A stretch of DNA of 64,000 bases from JAGPUQ01 sp050250395. Its GTDB lineage: Bacteria > Pseudomonadota > Gammaproteobacteria > Pseudomonadales > Porticoccaceae. This document shows positions 42,930 to 52,316 of this stretch, one piece after another. Position 1 is the stretch's first letter. The number at the start of each line of letters is the position of its first letter. The stretch is from contig JBFWOQ010000006.1 in NCBI GenBank assembly GCA_050250395.1, positions 40,703 through 104,702 of the forward strand, read 5' to 3'. The notes beneath the pieces are model-generated. The model was not told the DNA's origin. It did no database searches and saw only the letters and a list, made by a program, of their open reading frames with translations. The position numbers were made by a program, and so were the translations under genes.

Positions 42930-43855
42930 CAGACGCCAGGGTCGGCGCCCGCGTCGCGGTCGTCGTGGCGGACCGAATCCAGCCGGCTGCCCCAACCCAG
43001 CTTGGTGCGACAGACCTGGTAGAAATTGTGTCCCAGCGGGTGAATCAAACGCACCGGCTTGGGCTTTTTGTGGATGCGAATGATGTCCTCCTGCTCGGTG
43101 ACGATCTCGTACTGGCCGTCGCAGGTGATGGTCGGATGCAACTCGTTGCGCGTGCCGACGCGGATCTCGATCAGGCTGTTGCCGTCAATCACGATGGGAC
43201 GGCTGTTGAGCGAATGGGGATTCATGGGCACCAGCACGATGGCATCCAGCTTGGGGTGCATGATGGGTCCGCCGGCGGAGAGGGCATAGGCGGTGGAGCC
43301 GGTCGGGGTCGCGACAATCAGACCGTCGGAATGCTGGCTGTAGACGAACTGGTCGTCCACATAGAGCTCGAACTCCATCATGCGCACCGAACGCCCCGGG
43401 TGCAGCACCATGTCGTTGGCGGCGATGCCGGAAGCCGCCACGCCGCCGTTGCGGTGTACGTCCATGGTCAGCAGAAAGCGCTCGCTGAGCTGGTACTCGC
43501 CGGCCAGCACCCGCCCGATGCCCTGCTCCATCGCCTCGGGCGGGATATCGGCCAGAAAGCCCAGCCGGCCCCGGTTCAGCCCCAGCAGGGGCACGCCCAG
43601 ATCCGCCAGCGTGCGGGCGACCCCCAGCATGCTGCCATCGCCACCCACCACGATCACCAGATCGAGGGCATCGGGTTTGAGGGTGCGACGGTCAACCACC
43701 TCGACGGCATGATCGGCGAGCAGCCCGGCGGTGTCGCGCTCGGCGAGCACGGTGCGGCCGTCCCGTTTCAGAAAGGCCACCAGGCGGTCGAGGGTTTCCA
43801 CCACCTCGCGGTGGCGAAGGCGGGCAACCACGCCGATGCGTTGAAATTGCGCCAT
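42929..43855 (-). CDS. nadK: NAD kinase NadK
   Basis: Phosphorylates NAD+ to NADP+ using ATP or polyphosphate. The 308-residue protein has the GGDG motif (VVGGDGSMLGVA), the NDMVLHPG segment in place of the usual NE-type loop, and DGLIVATPTGSTAYALSAGGP that completes the active site. The start at 43855 (MAQFQRIGVVARL) is chosen because the frame further upstream is unrelated. It overlaps the rhomboid gene, and imuA is divergent from it across 169 bases that include the LexA box. Confidence 0.95.
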   Translation of the reverse strand: MAQFQRIGVVARLRHREVVETLDRLVAFLKRDGRTVLAERDTAGLLADHAVEVVDRRTLKPDALDLVIVVGGDGSMLGVARTLADLGVPLLGLNRGRLGFLADIPPEAMEQGIGRVLAGEYQLSERFLLTMDVHRNGGVAASGIAANDMVLHPGRSVRMMEFELYVDDQFVYSQHSDGLIVATPTGSTAYALSAGGPIMHPKLDAIVLVPMNPHSLNSRPIVIDGNSLIEIRVGTRNELHPTITCDGQYEIVTEQEDIIRIHKKPKPVRLIHPLGHNFYQVCRTKLGWGSRLDSVRHDDRDAGADPGV

Positions 43856-43979
43856 GGCAACGGGGCCGGTCGGGGGACGGCCGATTATACACAGACCCCG
43901 GCCGGTGACCGGGACGACGGGCCTGGCCGGGGAAACCCCCGCGCCGGGATGGCAAGCCGAAAAGGAAGCAGCTATATTG

Positions 43980-43995
43980 CTGTATATATTTACAG
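43980..43995. promoter_or_regulatory. LexA (SOS) box of the imuA-imuB-dnaE2 operon
   Basis: CTGTATATATTTACAG, against the gammaproteobacterial LexA consensus CTG-TATATATATA-CAG: both CTG/CAG half-sites are exact and the centre has one substitution. It lies 29 bases upstream of the imuA start, where it would block the promoter until SOS induction. ImuABC cassettes are regularly LexA-controlled. Confidence 0.92.
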
Positions 43996-44024
43996 TGTTC
44001 ATTGCCGCGCCAGAGCCATCACCC

Positions 44025-44813
44025 ATGCACCAACCCCGTACTGCCCTTCCCAATCTTTTGGCGCAACATCCGCACCTGCGCCGCGCCGTCAATGTCCCGT
44101 CCCGGGTGTCCGGCATCGCCACCGGCAACCCGCATCTGGATGCCCTGCTGCATTGGCATGGCTGGCCCCGCGGCGCGCTGACCGAACTGCTCGGGGTGCC
44201 CGGCCATGGCGAGCTGGCCCTGCTGGCCCCCACCCTGATCCGGTTGGCACAGCAGGGCGGACAACTGTTTCTGGTGGACCCACCCCACCAGCCCCATGCG
44301 CAGGGACTGCAACAACTGGGTATTCCCTGGGATCAGTTGCTGGTGGTGCGGACCACCCGCGACCGCGACCCGATCTGGGCCTGCGAACAGATTCTGCGCT
44401 CGGGAACCTGCGCCGCCCTGCTCGCCTGGGAGGGCGCCGGGAGCTGGCGCCGCGCGCAACTGCTGCGCTTGCAGAGCGCGGCCCGCGCGGTTCCGGGTCC
44501 GGTATTTCTCTGCCGTCCGGCCCGGGCGGTACAACAGCCTTCGCCCGCCATCCTGCGTCTGCGCCTGACCGGTGCCGCAACCGGCGCGCAACTCAGCCTG
44601 GTGAAACAGCCCGGCCCGGTCGGCCAGCAGCTGGCGCTGGTCGACCGTCTGGAAGAAATGGCGCGTCCCATGTTCCCTCTGCCAGCGCCCCATCGACGGC
44701 CCGCACCGGACGGCCTGCCCGCGGCACAGCGTCTGCCCGTGGAACAGGGCCTGCCGGTCCCGATCCGCGCGGCCATCCCTGAATCGCTTTCCGCATCGCT
44801 GCGAGCGCACTGA
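44025..44813 (+). CDS. imuA: Translesion DNA synthesis protein ImuA (SulA-like)
   Basis: First gene of the mutagenesis cassette; a RecA-like/SulA-like protein that acts with ImuB and DnaE2 in error-prone repair. The 262 residues include the ImuA core: ALLHWHGWPRGALTELLG, GELALLAPTLIRLAQQGGQLFLVDPP and ILRSGTCAALLAWEGAG. The C-terminal tail is Pro/Ala-rich and variable. The ATG at 44025 is 29 bases after the LexA box. imuB starts three bases past its stop, so the operon is tightly packed. Confidence 0.9.
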   Translation: MHQPRTALPNLLAQHPHLRRAVNVPSRVSGIATGNPHLDALLHWHGWPRGALTELLGVPGHGELALLAPTLIRLAQQGGQLFLVDPPHQPHAQGLQQLGIPWDQLLVVRTTRDRDPIWACEQILRSGTCAALLAWEGAGSWRRAQLLRLQSAARAVPGPVFLCRPARAVQQPSPAILRLRLTGAATGAQLSLVKQPGPVGQQLALVDRLEEMARPMFPLPAPHRRPAPDGLPAAQRLPVEQGLPVPIRAAIPESLSASLRAH

Positions 44814-44816
44814 TCC

Positions 44817-46277
44817 ATGCTGTGGCTCTGTCTGCGCTGTACCGACCTGTCGCTGGCGGCAGCAGGCGTTTCCGATCCCGACCTGCCGCAGGTAGTGGCG
44901 GAAAGGCAACGGGTGTATTGCCCCGATCAGGCGGCCGCCGCCAGCGGCGTGGCGGTCGGGATGGCGCTCGCCAATGCCCTCGCGCTGTGTCCCGGGCTGG
45001 CAATACGACCCCGCGCTCCGGCGCGGGAGCAAGCAATCCTGGCAGCCCTGGCTCACGCCTGCCATCACCTCACGCCCAGGGTAACGCTGTGCCCGCCGGC
45101 CGCCCTGCTGCTGGAAGTCAGCGGATCGCTGAAGCTGTTCGGCGGACTCGCCGCCCTGCTTGCCGCGGTCCGTGACACGCTTCGTCTTCAACAAGTACAT
45201 GCGGCCATCGGCGCGGCACCCACGCCCGCCGCCGCGCAATTGTTGAGTCATGGCGATGCCGATCCCCTCGATTATCTCGATGCCCATAGCGGCGCCCTGA
45301 CACGGCCCCGGGCGTTCACCCGCCGTCTGCACGCACTGCCGCTGACGGCACTCGACTGCACGCCCGAGCTGGTCGAAAAACTTGCGCGCACCGGCCTGCG
45401 CCGTGTCGGTGAGGTATTGCAGTTGCCCGGCAGCGCCCTTGGCCGGCGCTACGGCCGGGATTTCGTGCACTATCTGGAGCGCATTCGCGGCCAGCGCCCC
45501 GATCCCCAGACGGCCATGCCGCTGGCGTCCAGTTTCTCCCGGCGCCTGGAGTTTGGCGCCGCGATCGAGCGCGCCGAGATGCTGCTGTTTCCGGCCCGAC
45601 GCCTGCTGCACGAACTGAGCGGCTATCTGCGCGCCCGCCAGATGCACTGCGGGCGTCTGAACTGGACGCTGCATCAGGAGCACGGCGCCCCGTTCACCCT
45701 GCCCCTGCGACTTGCCCGCCCCCGGGGCGATCTCGCGCACCTGCTGGAGCTGACCCGGCTCGGATTCGCCACCCTGCGCCTTGAAGGACCCGTGGCTGCC
45801 CTGACGTTGGCGAGCGACGAATTGCACCCGGCGCAGGGTGCCAACGGGGATCTGTTGAGCACCCTGGTCCCGCCATCGGATCCGGCGGGCATTCAGACCC
45901 TGTGCGACCGTCTCACCGCCCGTCTCGGGCCTGCCGCCATCGCCCGCCTCACCGTGCGGAACGAGCATCTGCCCGAGCGCGCCAGCGTCGTGCTGCCGCC
46001 GACCGCTACGGCCGCCGGTGCCGTGGCCAGCCCGCCGCCGGCACCGCGCCCGGTCTGGCTGGTACAGCCACCGGCCCCGGTATCCGTCCAGGGCGGAAAG
46101 CTGTACTGGGACGGACCCCTGATCCTGCTGCGCGGCCCCGAGCGCATCGAGAGCGACTGGTGGCGAACGCCCGCGCGGCGCGATTACTACCTCGCCCGCC
46201 ATGGCGACGGTCGCCGCTGCTGGCTGTACCGCGAGCGCCACACCGGCGCCTGGTTTGTGCACGGTCTGTTCGGCTGA
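44817..46277 (+). CDS. imuB: Y-family DNA polymerase-like protein ImuB
   Basis: A catalytically inactive Y-family polymerase relative that bridges DnaE2 and the beta clamp in SOS mutagenesis. The 486-residue chain keeps the fold (RQRVYCPDQAAAASGVAVGMAL, LLLEVSGSLKLFGG, helix-hairpin region LEKLARTGLRRVGEVL-like) but the acidic catalytic residues are missing: the N-terminal site is RCTDLS and the usual S-x-D-E position is EVSGS. That is normal for ImuB. A canonical clamp-binding QxxLF motif is not obvious; ANGDLL near residue 342 is the nearest candidate. dnaE2 follows after seven bases. Confidence 0.92.
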   Translation: MLWLCLRCTDLSLAAAGVSDPDLPQVVAERQRVYCPDQAAAASGVAVGMALANALALCPGLAIRPRAPAREQAILAALAHACHHLTPRVTLCPPAALLLEVSGSLKLFGGLAALLAAVRDTLRLQQVHAAIGAAPTPAAAQLLSHGDADPLDYLDAHSGALTRPRAFTRRLHALPLTALDCTPELVEKLARTGLRRVGEVLQLPGSALGRRYGRDFVHYLERIRGQRPDPQTAMPLASSFSRRLEFGAAIERAEMLLFPARRLLHELSGYLRARQMHCGRLNWTLHQEHGAPFTLPLRLARPRGDLAHLLELTRLGFATLRLEGPVAALTLASDELHPAQGANGDLLSTLVPPSDPAGIQTLCDRLTARLGPAAIARLTVRNEHLPERASVVLPPTATAAGAVASPPPAPRPVWLVQPPAPVSVQGGKLYWDGPLILLRGPERIESDWWRTPARRDYYLARHGDGRRCWLYRERHTGAWFVHGLFG

Positions 46278-46284
46278 CGCAGCC

Positions 46285-49200
46285 ATGTACGCCGAGCTGC
46301 ACTGCATCAGCAATTTCACGTTTCTGCGCGGCGCCTCTCACCCCGAGGAGCTGGTGCAACGGGCCGCCGAGCTGGGCTATGCCGCCATCGCCATCACCGA
46401 CGAATGCTCGCTGGCCGGGGTGGTCCGCGCCCATGGCGCCGCCCGCGAGCACGGTATCCAGCTCATAGTCGGCAGCGAATTCCGGCTGCGCGAGGGCGTG
46501 CATCTGGTGCTGCTCGCCCCCGACCGTGGGGCCTATGGCGATCTCGCCAGCCTGATCAGTCGGGGACGACGACGTAGCCCCAAGGGTACTTACGACCTCG
46601 GGCTGGACGACCTGGAACCCTACAGCGGGCGCTGTCTGGCACTGTGGCGACCGACCGGCGACAGCACGGCCGATCTGGCGGCGGGGCGCGCCCTGCTGGC
46701 ACTGTTCGCCGACCGCCTCTGGCTCGGCATCACGCACTGCCTGGACGGTGCCGAGCCGGCCGCTCGGGCCGCTCACTGCGACACCGCCGCGCGCCTCGGC
46801 ATTCCGCTAGCAGCCTGCGGCGAAGTCCATATGCACATCCCCCAGCGCAAACCCCTGCAGGATGTGCTGACCGCAATCCGCTTCAACACCCGGGTCGAAG
46901 CCCTGGGCCGGCGACTGGCCGCCAATGCCGAGCACCATCTGCGACCGCTGGCGCGGCTGCGGGAACTGTATCCGCCGGCGCTGCTGGCCGCGACGCTCGC
47001 CATCGCCGCGCGCTGCCGGTTCTCCCTCGCGGAATTGCGTTACGAGTATCCCGATGAAGTGGTGCCGCCCGGTACCAGCCCCGCGGCACACCTGGCGGCG
47101 CTGGTGGCCGAGGGCGCGGCGCGACGCTGGCCCGGCGGCGTGCCGGCAGCGGTGGCGGCCATGCTGGAACGCGAACTGGCGATCATTCACGAGCTGGGCT
47201 ACGAACATTATTTCTTGACCGTCCACGATATCGTCGCCTTCGCCCGCGGCCGCGCCATCCTCTGCCAGGGGCGCGGCTCGGCCGCCAACTCGGCGGTCTG
47301 CTACTGCCTGTTCATCACCGAGGTCTCGCCCACCCGGGTCAACCTGCTGTTCGAGCGCTTCATTTCGAAAGAGCGCAACGAACCGCCGGATATCGATGTG
47401 GATTTCGAGCACGAACGGCGCGAGGAGATCATCCAGTACATCTACAGGAAATACGGCCGCGCGCGCGCTGCCCTGGTCGCGTCCCTCACCACCTACCGCC
47501 TGCGCAGCGCGGTGCGGGATGTGGGCAAGGCACTCGGTCTCGAACCACTGCTGGTGGATCGGCTGGCGCAGTCCCTCACCGGGTGGGACCGGCACGCAGA
47601 TCTGGAGCCGCACCTGCGCGCGCAGCTGGGCGACGATCCACGCATCCCCTGGCTGGCGCGCCTGGTGAGTGAAATCCGCGGCTTTCCCCGTCACCTGTCC
47701 CAGCATGTGGGTGGCTTCGTGATCAGCCGGGGACCCATCACCCAGCTGGTGCCGGTGGAAAACGCCGCCATGCCGGAGCGGACCATCATCCAGTGGGACA
47801 AGGACGACATCGAAGCGCTCGGCCTGCTCAAGATCGATGTGCTGGCGCTCGGCATGTTGACCGCCATCCGTAAATGCCTGGACAGTCTGCGCGAGCTGGG
47901 TTCCGCGGTGACTCGCTTGCAGGATATCCCCGAGGACGACCCCGCCACCTACGACATGCTGTGCCGGGGCGACAGCGTCGGCGTGTTCCAGGTGGAATCC
48001 CGCGCCCAGATGGCGATGCTGCCGCGCCTGCGTCCGCGCTGCTATTACGATCTCGTGATCCAGGTGGCCATCGTGCGGCCGGGGCCCATCCAGGGCGACA
48101 TGGTGCATCCCTATCTGCGCCGCCGCGAGGGCAGCGAGCCCGTCACCTATCCCGATGCCGCCATCCAGGGCGTGCTCGAACGCACGCTTGGCGTGCCCAT
48201 CTTTCAGGAGCAGGTGATCAAGCTCGCCATGGTGGCGGCCGGCTTCAGCGGCGGCGAGGCCGATCGGTTGCGCCGCGCCATGGCGAGCTGGGGCAAGAAC
48301 GGCAATCTCGCCGCCTTTGAGCGCAAGCTGATCGACGGCATGAGCGCGCGCGGCTACGGCACCGACTTCGCCCACCGGCTGTTCGAACAGATCAAGGGCT
48401 TCAGCGGCTACGGTTTTCCGGAATCCCATGCCGCCAGCTTCGCCCTGCTGGTCCATGTCTCGGCCTGGCTCAAGTGCCATCACCCGGCGGCGTTTTACTG
48501 CGCCCTGCTCAACAGCCAACCGATGGGGTTCTATTCGCCGTCGCAACTGGTGCAGGACGCGCGCCGCCACGCCATCGCGGTGCGCCCGGTGGATGTCGCC
48601 CGCAGCGCCTGGGATCACAGTCTGGAGACAGATACAGCCGATGCGCCGGCGCTCCGCCTCGGCCTGCGCCTGGTGCGGGGACTGCACCGGAGCGCCGCGG
48701 CGCGCCTGGTGCAGGCGCGCGGGGAGCGGCTCTTCGTGGATGTCGAGGATCTCGCCCATCGCGCCGGCCTCGATCGCGGACAACTCGCGGCGCTCGCCGA
48801 TGCCGACGCCCTGCGGAGCTTCAGCGCCCACCGCCATCAGGCCCACTGGAACCTGTTCGCCATCGAGGCGCGTCGCCCGCTGCTCGATGCCGGGACCGGC
48901 GCCGAAGACCGGATTAAGCTACCCGCACCCACCCGCGGCCAGGAGCTGCTGGCGGACTATCGCGGCACCGGACTCAGCCTCGGACCTCACCCCATGGCGT
49001 TGCTGCGCGGGCATCCCGCCTTCCGTACCTGCGCCCGACAACAGGAACTGACCGCGCTGCGCAGTGGCCGCTTTCTGCGCATCGCCGGCCTGGTCACCGG
49101 CCGGCAACGGCCCGGCACCGCGTCCGGCGTGATCTTCCTCACCCTGGAGGACGAGACCGGCAACACCAATGTGATCGTCTGGAAGGACGTCCAGGAACGC

Positions 49201-49350
49201 TGCCGGCCGGCGCTGCTGGGCGCCCGGCTGTTGCTCGTAAAAGGTGTGCTCGAACACCGGCATTCGGTCTGCCATGTGATCGCCGGCGAACTCTTCGACC
49301 ACAGCCCGCTGCTCGCCAGCCTGGCGCTGAAATCGCGGGATTTCCATTGA
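46285..49350 (+). CDS. dnaE2: Error-prone DNA polymerase DnaE2 (ImuC)
   Basis: The catalytic polymerase of the ImuABC mutasome, a C-family polymerase alpha subunit relative. The 1021-residue protein begins with the PHP domain (MYAELHCISNFTFLRGASHPEEL), then palm motifs including GRGSAANSAVCYCL, PPDIDVDFEHERREE and GDSVGVFQVESRAQM; the helix-hairpin and OB-type region follows (GRFLRIAGLVTGRQRP). It lacks the extra C-terminal part of replicative DnaE. Start at 46285 is chosen because it matches the family N-terminus. It ends the SOS operon. Confidence 0.95.
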   Translation: MYAELHCISNFTFLRGASHPEELVQRAAELGYAAIAITDECSLAGVVRAHGAAREHGIQLIVGSEFRLREGVHLVLLAPDRGAYGDLASLISRGRRRSPKGTYDLGLDDLEPYSGRCLALWRPTGDSTADLAAGRALLALFADRLWLGITHCLDGAEPAARAAHCDTAARLGIPLAACGEVHMHIPQRKPLQDVLTAIRFNTRVEALGRRLAANAEHHLRPLARLRELYPPALLAATLAIAARCRFSLAELRYEYPDEVVPPGTSPAAHLAALVAEGAARRWPGGVPAAVAAMLERELAIIHELGYEHYFLTVHDIVAFARGRAILCQGRGSAANSAVCYCLFITEVSPTRVNLLFERFISKERNEPPDIDVDFEHERREEIIQYIYRKYGRARAALVASLTTYRLRSAVRDVGKALGLEPLLVDRLAQSLTGWDRHADLEPHLRAQLGDDPRIPWLARLVSEIRGFPRHLSQHVGGFVISRGPITQLVPVENAAMPERTIIQWDKDDIEALGLLKIDVLALGMLTAIRKCLDSLRELGSAVTRLQDIPEDDPATYDMLCRGDSVGVFQVESRAQMAMLPRLRPRCYYDLVIQVAIVRPGPIQGDMVHPYLRRREGSEPVTYPDAAIQGVLERTLGVPIFQEQVIKLAMVAAGFSGGEADRLRRAMASWGKNGNLAAFERKLIDGMSARGYGTDFAHRLFEQIKGFSGYGFPESHAASFALLVHVSAWLKCHHPAAFYCALLNSQPMGFYSPSQLVQDARRHAIAVRPVDVARSAWDHSLETDTADAPALRLGLRLVRGLHRSAAARLVQARGERLFVDVEDLAHRAGLDRGQLAALADADALRSFSAHRHQAHWNLFAIEARRPLLDAGTGAEDRIKLPAPTRGQELLADYRGTGLSLGPHPMALLRGHPAFRTCARQQELTALRSGRFLRIAGLVTGRQRPGTASGVIFLTLEDETGNTNVIVWKDVQERCRPALLGARLLLVKGVLEHRHSVCHVIAGELFDHSPLLASLALKSRDFH

Positions 49351-49446
49351 AATAATCGACAGTCACCGACAGCTCGCCACAACCTCTTGCTTTGCGTCAA
49401 TCGATTGCAACAAAATGGGAAAATTTGTCAGCCTGGGGACACCTCC

Positions 49447-51333
49447 ATGAAACAGTTCGACCACTGCGATACCCTGATCCGCAACGCCCTGGTTTTCGAC
49501 GGTAGTGGCAAGACGCCGCAGATCGAAGATCTCGCCATCAAGGGCGGCAAAGTGCTGGCGCGTGGCCCCAACCTGCTGGTCGGGTCAGCCACCGAAACCG
49601 TCGATGCCACGGGCAAATGGCTGATGCCGGGCATGCTCGATATCCACACCCACCTGGACCTCCAGGTCGAGGTCGACCCCGGACTCCAGGAGGCCGTGCG
49701 CCATGGCACCACGACCGTGCTGCTGGGCAACTGCTCGCTGGGTACTGCGTTCGGTTCGCAGCGCAAGAACGGTGAAGATCCCATCGTGGACTGCTTCACC
49801 CGGGTGGAAAACATGCCCAAGCGGGTACTGGAAAAGTGCATCGAGAAAGTTACCTGGAACAACACCGCCGACTACCTGAAGCACTTCGACGACATGCCGC
49901 TCGGCCCCAATGTCGCCGCGTTCATACCTCATTCCATGATGCGTATCGAGGTGATGGGTACCGAGGCGTCCATCACCCGTCCGCCCACCACGGCGGAACG
50001 GAAAAAAATGGCCGAGCTGATGGAGGCGGCCATGCAGCAGGGCTATATGGGTCTGTCCACGGACCAGATCGTGTTCCACTATCTGGCCAACGACCCCAAC
50101 AAGCAGGTGCGAATCCCGTCCCACTTCGCCGAAGACGACGAACTCCGTCCCATCATCGAAATCGTGCGCAAGCACAAGGGCGTGTGGCAGACCAATCCGG
50201 ACGGCCAGCGCATGCTGCGCACGCTGAAACGCTACTTCTGGTCGGCCGGCCGCTTCCGACGCGGTCCGCTCAAAATCTCGGCGCTGACGGCCGTGGACTT
50301 CGTTTCCGTACCGGGCGTCTGGCAGAAAATGCTGAAGCTCGGCAACGTCATCAACTCGCGCTTGTTCAAGGGTAAAATCCACTTCCAGGCCTTGGGCGGC
50401 GCGTTTCGCATGTGGTCCGACGGCATGATTTCCCCGGTATTCGAGGAACTGCCCTCCACCCGCAAGATCATTGCCTGCGAACAGGAAGATCGCGCCGGGC
50501 GTCTGGCGCTGCTCAACGACCCGGTCTGGCTTGAGGAGTTCAAGGGCGACTGGGCCAAGATGACCAATGCAACGGCCAACATCACCCAGATCGGCGGCAA
50601 GTCCGATGAACGCGCCACCTTCCAGATGAACTACGCCAAGATGTACTTCGACCAGTGCGCGGTACCTTCCTGGAACGGCGACAGCCTGGCGGACGTGCTG
50701 AACCGACTCCAGCAGTACAAGGCCAGTGGCGGCAAGAAAGGCGCCAAGGACGCCGCCGAAGCGGCGGAGTTCGACCGCTTCCCGGACACCGCTACGGATT
50801 CCCGCGAATTCTGGCTGCAATGCATGCGCCTCTACGATACCGATTTCCGCTGGTGGTTCGATGTCGCCAACACCAACGAGGACATCGTCGAACAAATCCT
50901 GTTCGACCAGAACGCGCTCCCCGGCTTCAACGATTCCGGCGCGCATCTGACCAACCTGTCGTTCTACGATGGCAATCTGGGCACCCTGCGCATCGCCCAG
51001 AAACGCGGCCTTGAGCGGGTCGCGCACGCGGTTCATCGCCTGACCCGGGAGCCGGCGGAGTTCTTCGGTCTCGACGTCGGACGCATCGATCCCGGCGCCC
51101 AAGCCGATATCGTGCTGATCGATCCAGAACAACTGAAGCGGCATGACATGAACGCCAGCCGGACCCGGATCTATCACGAGATATTCGAGAACGATGTATT
51201 GGTGAACCGCAGCGACGGCGTGGTGGATCAGGTGTACATCAACGGTCAGCGCGTCTGGGAGGAAGGCTCCCGCTTTACGCCAGCCCTTGGCACCAAGACC
51301 CTGGGTCGCGCCATTCGGGCCAACGGCCACTGA
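49447..51333 (+). CDS. Amidohydrolase, N-acyl-D-amino-acid deacylase type
   Basis: A 628-residue metal-dependent hydrolase of the amidohydrolase superfamily, D-aminoacylase branch. It has the entry motif FDGSGKTPQIEDLAIKGGKV, the metal-binding DIHTHLDLQ, the GNCSLG loop and, at the C-terminus, FNDSGAHLTNLS with a catalytic Asp and the PGAQADIVLID terminal strand. The start ATG at 49447 follows GGGGACACCTCC. Members hydrolyse N-acyl-D-amino acids or cyclic amides, but the substrate here is unknown. It follows dnaE2 by 96 bases and is closed by a terminator. Confidence 0.9.
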   Translation: MKQFDHCDTLIRNALVFDGSGKTPQIEDLAIKGGKVLARGPNLLVGSATETVDATGKWLMPGMLDIHTHLDLQVEVDPGLQEAVRHGTTTVLLGNCSLGTAFGSQRKNGEDPIVDCFTRVENMPKRVLEKCIEKVTWNNTADYLKHFDDMPLGPNVAAFIPHSMMRIEVMGTEASITRPPTTAERKKMAELMEAAMQQGYMGLSTDQIVFHYLANDPNKQVRIPSHFAEDDELRPIIEIVRKHKGVWQTNPDGQRMLRTLKRYFWSAGRFRRGPLKISALTAVDFVSVPGVWQKMLKLGNVINSRLFKGKIHFQALGGAFRMWSDGMISPVFEELPSTRKIIACEQEDRAGRLALLNDPVWLEEFKGDWAKMTNATANITQIGGKSDERATFQMNYAKMYFDQCAVPSWNGDSLADVLNRLQQYKASGGKKGAKDAAEAAEFDRFPDTATDSREFWLQCMRLYDTDFRWWFDVANTNEDIVEQILFDQNALPGFNDSGAHLTNLSFYDGNLGTLRIAQKRGLERVAHAVHRLTREPAEFFGLDVGRIDPGAQADIVLIDPEQLKRHDMNASRTRIYHEIFENDVLVNRSDGVVDQVYINGQRVWEEGSRFTPALGTKTLGRAIRANGH

Positions 51334-51635
51334 CGCCGCGTGGCATCGCGACGGTCACCCCGTCGCGATGCCCGCAGTTTTTCCTACCCCCTCGCGGCCA
51401 GGCACTCCTCGCGCAATGCGGGAAATTTCCGGTAAAACCGCCGCTCCGGGCAAGGCCGCGGATGGCCGTCACCACGGTTTTTCAATAGTCCCAAGCAGCC
51501 GTCCTGAATCTGCAATCCCGGATCAACGACTCCCCAAACTACGACTCCCCAAACTACAGCACCTTTGATCCACGTCAGCATGGATCCCTTCCATGTCGGT
51601 AGGGTGGACAGCACATTCGATGAGGTATTCTTGCT
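51334..51635. other. Intergenic region after the amidohydrolase gene
   Basis: This 302-base stretch holds the terminator at its left end and a pair of 15-bp direct repeats, ACGACTCCCCAAACT at 51526-51540 and 51541-51555. No gene is supported. The promoter of the following gene must be here but is not obvious. Confidence 0.6.
51342..51382 (+). terminator. Rho-independent terminator after the amidohydrolase gene
   Basis: A 12-base perfect stem, GGCATCGCGACG (51342-51353) with CGTCGCGATGCC (51361-51372), a 7-base loop, then TTTTT at 51378-51382. It begins eight bases after the amidohydrolase stop. Confidence 0.85.
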
Positions 51636-52076
51636 ATGTCCAGCGTGATTGGTGTCGTGGTCTGCAATCACAGCCAAGCCCGCCTGTTCAAGGCGAACAA
51701 TATGTCGATCGTGGGTGAGCTCTCCGACCTGGTCAACCCGGACGCCCGCCTGAGCGATCGGGATCTGGCTACCGACGAACCCGGGAAGTACAGGGGCGGC
51801 GGGCCCGGTGGCCAGCACCACGCCGAGGATCACCGCACTACACCCAGAGACAAGGCAGCGGCCAATTTTGCCCGCGATATCGCCGCCGCCGTGGACGACA
51901 TGATCGCAACCCATCACCTGGAAAAACTCTACATCGTCGCGGAGCGAGACATGCTGGGTCTGCTGCGTACCGAGTTGTCGGATCGCTGCCGGAAGCTGGT
52001 AGCCGACGAAATCGCCAAAGACGTGGTGGGGCGAACACCGGATCAGATCAGGGATTATCTGCCGACGCCGCTGTGA
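51636..52076 (+). CDS. Host-attachment family protein
   Basis: A 146-residue protein of the bacterial host-attachment/eRF1-like family. Typical features are VVVCNHSQARLFKAN at the start, a Gly/His-rich charged loop (GGGPGGQHHAEDHRTTPRDKAAANFARDIAAAVDDM), LYIVAERDMLGLLRTEL, and a C-terminal KDVVGRTPDQIRDYL. The family was named from an Agrobacterium plant-attachment gene, but many members have no known role, so the name should be taken as a family label only. It stands alone. Confidence 0.88.
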   Translation: MSSVIGVVVCNHSQARLFKANNMSIVGELSDLVNPDARLSDRDLATDEPGKYRGGGPGGQHHAEDHRTTPRDKAAANFARDIAAAVDDMIATHHLEKLYIVAERDMLGLLRTELSDRCRKLVADEIAKDVVGRTPDQIRDYLPTPL

Positions 52077-52164
52077 CGCTTGTTCTGGTTTGGGGAGGAT
52101 TTTGAGGCCCGGCAAGCCTGGCCCGCCGGGAGTGACCGCCCGCAAGGTGGGGCGGCTGGGGAAT

Positions 52165-52241
52165 TGGTCGGAGCGGCGGGATTTGAACCCACGACCACCA
52201 CACCCCCAGTGTGGTGCGCTACCATACTGCGCTACGCTCCG
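52165..52241 (-). tRNA. tRNA-Pro (GGG anticodon)
   Basis: Reading the minus strand, CGGAGCG pairs with CGCTCCG as the acceptor stem, with discriminator A and encoded CCA. The D-arm (GCGCAGTATGGTAGCGC), the anticodon stem CCACA/TGTGG with loop CTGGGGG (anticodon GGG) and the T-arm with GTTCAAATC are all present. It lies downstream of the MerR-type gene, as in related gammaproteobacteria. Confidence 0.96.
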
Positions 52242-52316
52242 AAATTTTCCGGCTGCCCGGAAAGGCGCACATCATACTGGATGCCACCCTGTGGGGCCAC
52301 CTGCAAAGCAGGAAAA

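Noticed and set aside
44019..46319. A 766-codon minus-strand frame over imuA and imuB
   Set aside because: Low-complexity Gln/Gly/Arg sequence opposite two genes with clear motifs.
51526..51555. Two 15-bp direct repeats considered as transposon target duplication
   Set aside because: They are directly adjacent with nothing between them, so they are a tandem repeat and not a target duplication.
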